45,338 nt of DNA, taken from assembly GCA_013203665.1 (NCBI GenBank), contig JABMPU010000081.1, positions 1 to 45,338 of the forward strand. Reading direction: 5' to 3'. Shown here piece after piece: positions 42,139 through 45,338 of the stretch; positions within the stretch are counted from its first letter, which is position 1; every line of letters starts with the position of its first letter. Both the position numbers and the translations under genes were made by a program. This stretch comes from Armatimonadota bacterium. Lineage in GTDB: Bacteria > Cloacimonadota > Cloacimonadia > Cloacimonadales > TCS61. The notes beneath the pieces were generated by a model. It made no database searches and was not told the DNA's origin. It saw only the letters and a list, made by a program, of their open reading frames with translations.

Positions 42139-42372
42139 CTAAGATTTAATTCTTGTCTTAACTTCCTTCCACGAAGAACCAGTTTCAGGGTTTTTTCGAT
42201 ATGATTCAAGTCGCTTATCTAATTCTCTCTTTTGTGCTTCACTTAAAGAAACAGATTTTGATTCATCTGCAATTGTATCCCAAAGATCCTCAACAATTAA
42301 TATTCGTTCGTTAACACTTAATTTCATTATATTTGCTAAAGTGTAATTCGTTGTTCTGTGTAAATTTTCCAT
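42139..42372 (-). CDS. Addiction-module antitoxin (PF09720/TIGR02574-like)
   Basis: 77 residues. The segments IMKLSVNERILIVEDLWDTIADE and VSLSEAQKRELDKRLESYRKNPETGSSWKEVKTRI match the small helical antitoxins usually placed before ParE/RelE toxins. GAGGTGAAAA precedes the ATG. The pair probably represses its own transcription. No operator is clear beyond the hairpin at 42427-42458. Confidence 0.88.
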   Translation of the reverse strand: MENLHRTTNYTLANIMKLSVNERILIVEDLWDTIADESKSVSLSEAQKRELDKRLESYRKNPETGSSWKEVKTRIKS

Positions 42373-42426
42373 ATTTTCACCTCTTTTTCACTTAAATATA
42401 ATCGCTAAATGCCATTAGAAACTAAA

Positions 42427-42458
42427 GAACTATTTTTCTTTCTAAAGAAAAATAGTTC
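42427..42458. terminator. 14-bp perfect hairpin after dnaE
   Basis: GAACTATTTTTCTT (42427-42440) pairs exactly with AAGAAAAATAGTTC (42445-42458) around four bases. It lies 36 bases past the dnaE stop on the minus strand, between dnaE and the antitoxin promoter region. The following bases (TTTAGTTT) are only moderately T-rich. A dnaE terminator is the likeliest reading. Confidence 0.5.
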
Positions 42459-42493
42459 AGTTATTTCAGTCAAGAGGAATTTGCTGAAGTTGC

Positions 42494-45338
42494 CTAACTG
42501 AAGTTTAAATTAACCTTTGGTGGTCCGATAGTTTTCTCATCAAAAAGAGCGAAAAATTTATCATCAGGGAAAACTCTCAGCTTTTTGGGATGGATGTTCA
42601 ATGTTCTCAATTTTTTTGTTTCTACTTTGATATGAACACCGAAATTTCCGGGAGAGACATTCTTCAGGTTTTCAGCTAATTCAGAGTCAACATTTTCTTC
42701 GTTGATTTTAATGTAGATTTCTCCTGAAAGCTTTTTGTGTAATTCCTCAAAAGTTATAATCTTAGTTGGAATAATCCGCAGAATATTCTCGTTATTTCCA
42801 CTGAATTTAGATTTATTTCCAATAATGAAAAGTTCTTTTCCTTCGTCGCACATTTTAAAATAATCATCATAATCTTGATTGAATAAAGTAAGTTCGAACT
42901 TAGCGCTAAGGTCTTCTAAAATTATAATTGCGAAGGGATTGCCTCTTTTATCTGTTTTTTTGATAATTTCGGAAACTACACCGGCAATCACAATATTCCT
43001 GGAAAGGTTCTCAAGTTTATTTGCTTTGGTATTTACCAGGTGATTCAAAATGGATTTGTATTGGTTTAATGGATGACCGGATAAATAGTAACCTAAAATT
43101 GTCTTTTCTTGTTTTAATTTACGGTTTAATGTCCATTCATTAATATCCGGGAGTTCAGGTAGATATTCCTCTTCTTCGCTTTCGTCTTGCATAACATCGA
43201 AAAACATCATCTGGCCACGCTTTTTCTCAGTAAGGATGTTTGATGCGTATTCCAGGGCTTTTTCCAAAGCTTCATATTTTTGAGCTCGATTTCCTTCCAG
43301 ATTGTCCATTGCTCCGGCAGAAATCAGGCTTTCCAGAACAGCTTTATTCACAGACATAGGATCGATGCGAGCACACATGGAAAAGATATTTTTGAATTCT
43401 CCATTTTTTTTCCGTTCTTCCAAGATTGAGCTGATGGCTGCTGTTCCCACATTCTTAATCGCTTTTAATCCAAATAAAATTTTGTTTCCTTCAACCACAA
43501 ATTCTTTCTCACTCTTATTAATATTTGGAGGGATTATTTCAATTCCCATGATTTTGCATTCATCGATAAAATGTGGAATTTTACCGGGATTATCTTCCAG
43601 CGAAAGCAGAGAAGCCATGTATTCAACAGGATAATGAGTTTTTAGAAATGCAGTCTGGTATGCAATGTAAGCATAAGCAGTGGCATGAGCTTTTGGAAAA
43701 GCATATTTAGAAAATTCCAGCCAGTCCGTCCAGATTTGCTCAATAGTTGAATCGCTCACTCCCTTATTTAAAGCACCTTTTTCAAATACAGGTTTAAGTT
43801 TATCCATTAATCTTGATTTCTTTTTTGCCATTGCTTTTCGGAGTGTATCAGCTTCTGCACCTGTAAGACCTCCGATCTCGCGTGCAACCTGCATCACCTG
43901 TTCCTGGTAAATAGTTACTCCATAAGTTTCTTTAAGTGCATTTTCTGCTATAGGATGACTGTATTTTACCGGTTCGATTCCGTGCTTTCGGTTGATAAAA
44001 CTATCTATAAACTGCATCGGACCAGGTCTGTAAAGGGCGACCATCGCAATCAAATCTTCAAAAACAGTTGGCTTAAGATTGCTGATGTATTTGGTCATAC
44101 CGGCAGATTCAAATTGAAAAACACCATTAGTGTGTCCATTTGCTAAAAGTTCATAAGTTTTTTTATCAGTAAAATCAATCTTATTGATATCAATATCGAT
44201 ACCTTGAGAATTCTTAACTAAAGCGATTGTATTCTGGATGATAGTGAGAGTTTTCAGTCCCAGAATATCCATTTTCAGCATCTTCAGATCTTCGAGCCAT
44301 TTACCCTCATATTGAACAACTATGACCGAATTCGAGTTTTTTTGATTGGTTTTTGCAAGTGGAATATAATCCGTCAAATTTCCGGGTGCAATAACAACTC
44401 CGGCTGCGTGAATTCCTACATGACGAATCAGACCTTCCAGAACTTTTGAGTAGGTGAGAATGGAAGAATAGATATCATTACTTTGTATCAGTTCTGCAAA
44501 TTCCTTGGATTGTTTAAGTGCTTTATCGAGAGTGATTTTGGGAGTGGATGGTATTAATTTGGTGATTGCATTTTGCTCTGAAACAGGAACATCTAACACG
44601 CGAGCAACATCTTTAATCACAGATTTGGCTCCTAAAGTTCCGAAAGTAATAATCTGGGTTACACTTTTTCTACCGTATTTTTTTATGATGTAATCAATGA
44701 CTTTTTTTCTGCCTTCAGCACAAAAATCAATATCAATATCCGGCATACTTACCCGTTCAATATTTAAAAATCGTTCAAAAAGCAGGTCATACTTTAGCGG
44801 ATCAATATTAGTAATGCCCAAAGCATAAGAAACCACGCTGCCAGCAGCTGAGCCTCGGCCAGGTCCCACCTGGATACCCTTGGCTCTAGCCGCATTAATA
44901 AAATCTTGTACAATCAAAAAGTAAGCTGCATAACCCATTTTTTCAATGGTGTAAAGTTCATACTTTACCCGATCAATAACCTCGGGCGGCAGCATAACTT
45001 TTTCTTCTGCTTTGCCATAGCGTTTCTTAATCCCTTCCCAAGCCAATTTTTCCAGATAAGTATCAGTCGTTTCTCCTTCGGGCACAGGGAAATTAGGCAG
45101 GTGCATGATCCCGATTTCAAGATCAACATTGCATTTATCCGCTATTTCAAGAGTATTGGCAATGGCTTCGGGCGAGTCTTTAAACAACTCAATCATTTCC
45201 TGCGGGGATTTTAAATAAAATTCCTGGGTATCAAATTTCAATCGTTTTGCTTCGTCCAAAAATGATCCGGTCTGAATACACAAAAGCACGTCCTGGGCAT
45301 AAGCATCTTCTTTTTTAATATAATGGACATCATTGGTA
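42494..45338 (-). CDS. dnaE: DNA polymerase III alpha subunit, C-terminal ~948 residues (partial)
   Basis: The replicative polymerase catalytic subunit runs off the right edge of the window. The open frame continues to base 45338, reading TNDVHYIKKEDAYAQDVLLC. A GTG at 45289 is therefore internal, not a start. Present are the palm and active site (VGPGRGSAAGSVVSYALGI and MPDIDIDF with two catalytic Asp), the conserved YQEQVMQVAREIGG and KKKSRLMDKLKP, the finger/thumb helices, the helix-hairpin-helix region (ALKAIKNVGTAAI), the OB fold (NIVIAGVVSEIIKKTDKRG) and the C-terminal tail. The N-terminal PHP domain lies outside. The protein seems intact where visible. Confidence 0.96.
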   Translation of the reverse strand, partial: TNDVHYIKKEDAYAQDVLLCIQTGSFLDEAKRLKFDTQEFYLKSPQEMIELFKDSPEAIANTLEIADKCNVDLEIGIMHLPNFPVPEGETTDTYLEKLAWEGIKKRYGKAEEKVMLPPEVIDRVKYELYTIEKMGYAAYFLIVQDFINAARAKGIQVGPGRGSAAGSVVSYALGITNIDPLKYDLLFERFLNIERVSMPDIDIDFCAEGRKKVIDYIIKKYGRKSVTQIITFGTLGAKSVIKDVARVLDVPVSEQNAITKLIPSTPKITLDKALKQSKEFAELIQSNDIYSSILTYSKVLEGLIRHVGIHAAGVVIAPGNLTDYIPLAKTNQKNSNSVIVVQYEGKWLEDLKMLKMDILGLKTLTIIQNTIALVKNSQGIDIDINKIDFTDKKTYELLANGHTNGVFQFESAGMTKYISNLKPTVFEDLIAMVALYRPGPMQFIDSFINRKHGIEPVKYSHPIAENALKETYGVTIYQEQVMQVAREIGGLTGAEADTLRKAMAKKKSRLMDKLKPVFEKGALNKGVSDSTIEQIWTDWLEFSKYAFPKAHATAYAYIAYQTAFLKTHYPVEYMASLLSLEDNPGKIPHFIDECKIMGIEIIPPNINKSEKEFVVEGNKILFGLKAIKNVGTAAISSILEERKKNGEFKNIFSMCARIDPMSVNKAVLESLISAGAMDNLEGNRAQKYEALEKALEYASNILTEKKRGQMMFFDVMQDESEEEEYLPELPDINEWTLNRKLKQEKTILGYYLSGHPLNQYKSILNHLVNTKANKLENLSRNIVIAGVVSEIIKKTDKRGNPFAIIILEDLSAKFELTLFNQDYDDYFKMCDEGKELFIIGNKSKFSGNNENILRIIPTKIITFEELHKKLSGEIYIKINEENVDSELAENLKNVSPGNFGVHIKVETKKLRTLNIHPKKLRVFPDDKFFALFDEKTIGPPKVNLNFS

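Noticed and set aside
41819-42372. Toxin-antitoxin pair as a mark of an integrated element
   Set aside because: No integrase, att repeats or tRNA lies nearby. It sits between housekeeping genes and looks like an ordinary chromosomal pair.
45284-45289. GTG at 45289 as the dnaE start
   Set aside because: The frame stays open to the window edge and the upstream residues match the conserved DnaE sequence, so the GTG is internal.

Overview
The window is AT-rich bacterial DNA with densely packed genes on both strands. Three large secreted proteins end in the same C-terminal module: an N-x-PNPFNP stretch, a FlgD/Ig-like fold and a terminal K-M-(L/I)-L-(L/M)-K. That is the type IX secretion (Por) sorting domain style of the Fibrobacterota-Chlorobiota-Bacteroidota superphylum. 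Together with the GWxTD protein, the SBBP repeats and the general style, it suggests a Cloacimonadota-like organism. This placement is inferred from protein style alone. No rRNA or tRNA gene was seen.

Layout. 1-412: palindromes and a 39-bp tandem repeat, nothing coding. 413-5446 (+): tRNA nucleotidyltransferase (cca), bifunctional (p)ppGpp synthetase/hydrolase (rel) and an MFS transporter. 5447-6184: a 738-bp gap with palindromes, a possible enhancer dyad and two sigma-54-type promoters. 6185-11923: a 1912-residue secreted C25 (gingipain-like) multidomain protein. 12454-15260: a surface-glycan-type patch (glycosyltransferase, methyltransferase) with three gene remnants: a truncated ATPase copy, a GDSL/SGNH hydrolase tail and a TylF-type methyltransferase tail. 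15337-17274: an intact HerA/DUF87-like ATPase. 17325-20465 (+): glycerate 2-kinase, hydroxypyruvate/glyoxylate reductase and an ornithine cyclodeaminase/alanine dehydrogenase family enzyme, a likely C3 hydroxy/amino acid operon. 20526-22812 (-): small lipoprotein, HAD phosphatase, zinc-ribbon protein and family 4 uracil-DNA glycosylase.

22832-31642 (-) is a visibly more GC-rich block. It holds a BamA/TamA-like barrel, a small outer-membrane barrel, a secreted 5'-nucleotidase with sorting tail, a secreted unknown protein, and a sigma-54 response regulator with its PDZ-containing membrane histidine kinase. 32159-34978 (-): a class III nucleotide cyclase fused to membrane segments, a TolB-like domain and TPRs, lying between two copies of a ~240-bp repeat. 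35492-37141 (-): a seven-repeat SBBP secreted protein broken by one in-frame TAG. 37322-45338: priA (-), yraN (+), GWxTD protein (-), a ParE/addiction-module toxin-antitoxin pair (-) and the 3' 2.8 kb of dnaE (-), which runs off the window.

The most interesting thread is regulatory. Three sites match the sigma-54 -24/-12 pattern (GG-N10-GC within TGGCA...TGC). Two precede the giant C25 protein and one precedes the secreted protein at 26884-27492. The third sits just downstream of an NtrC-type regulator/kinase pair. This points to a sigma-54-controlled cell-surface regulon, which is inference. The second thread is the duplicated, decayed ATPase 5' end, whose left boundary is shared exactly between two places.
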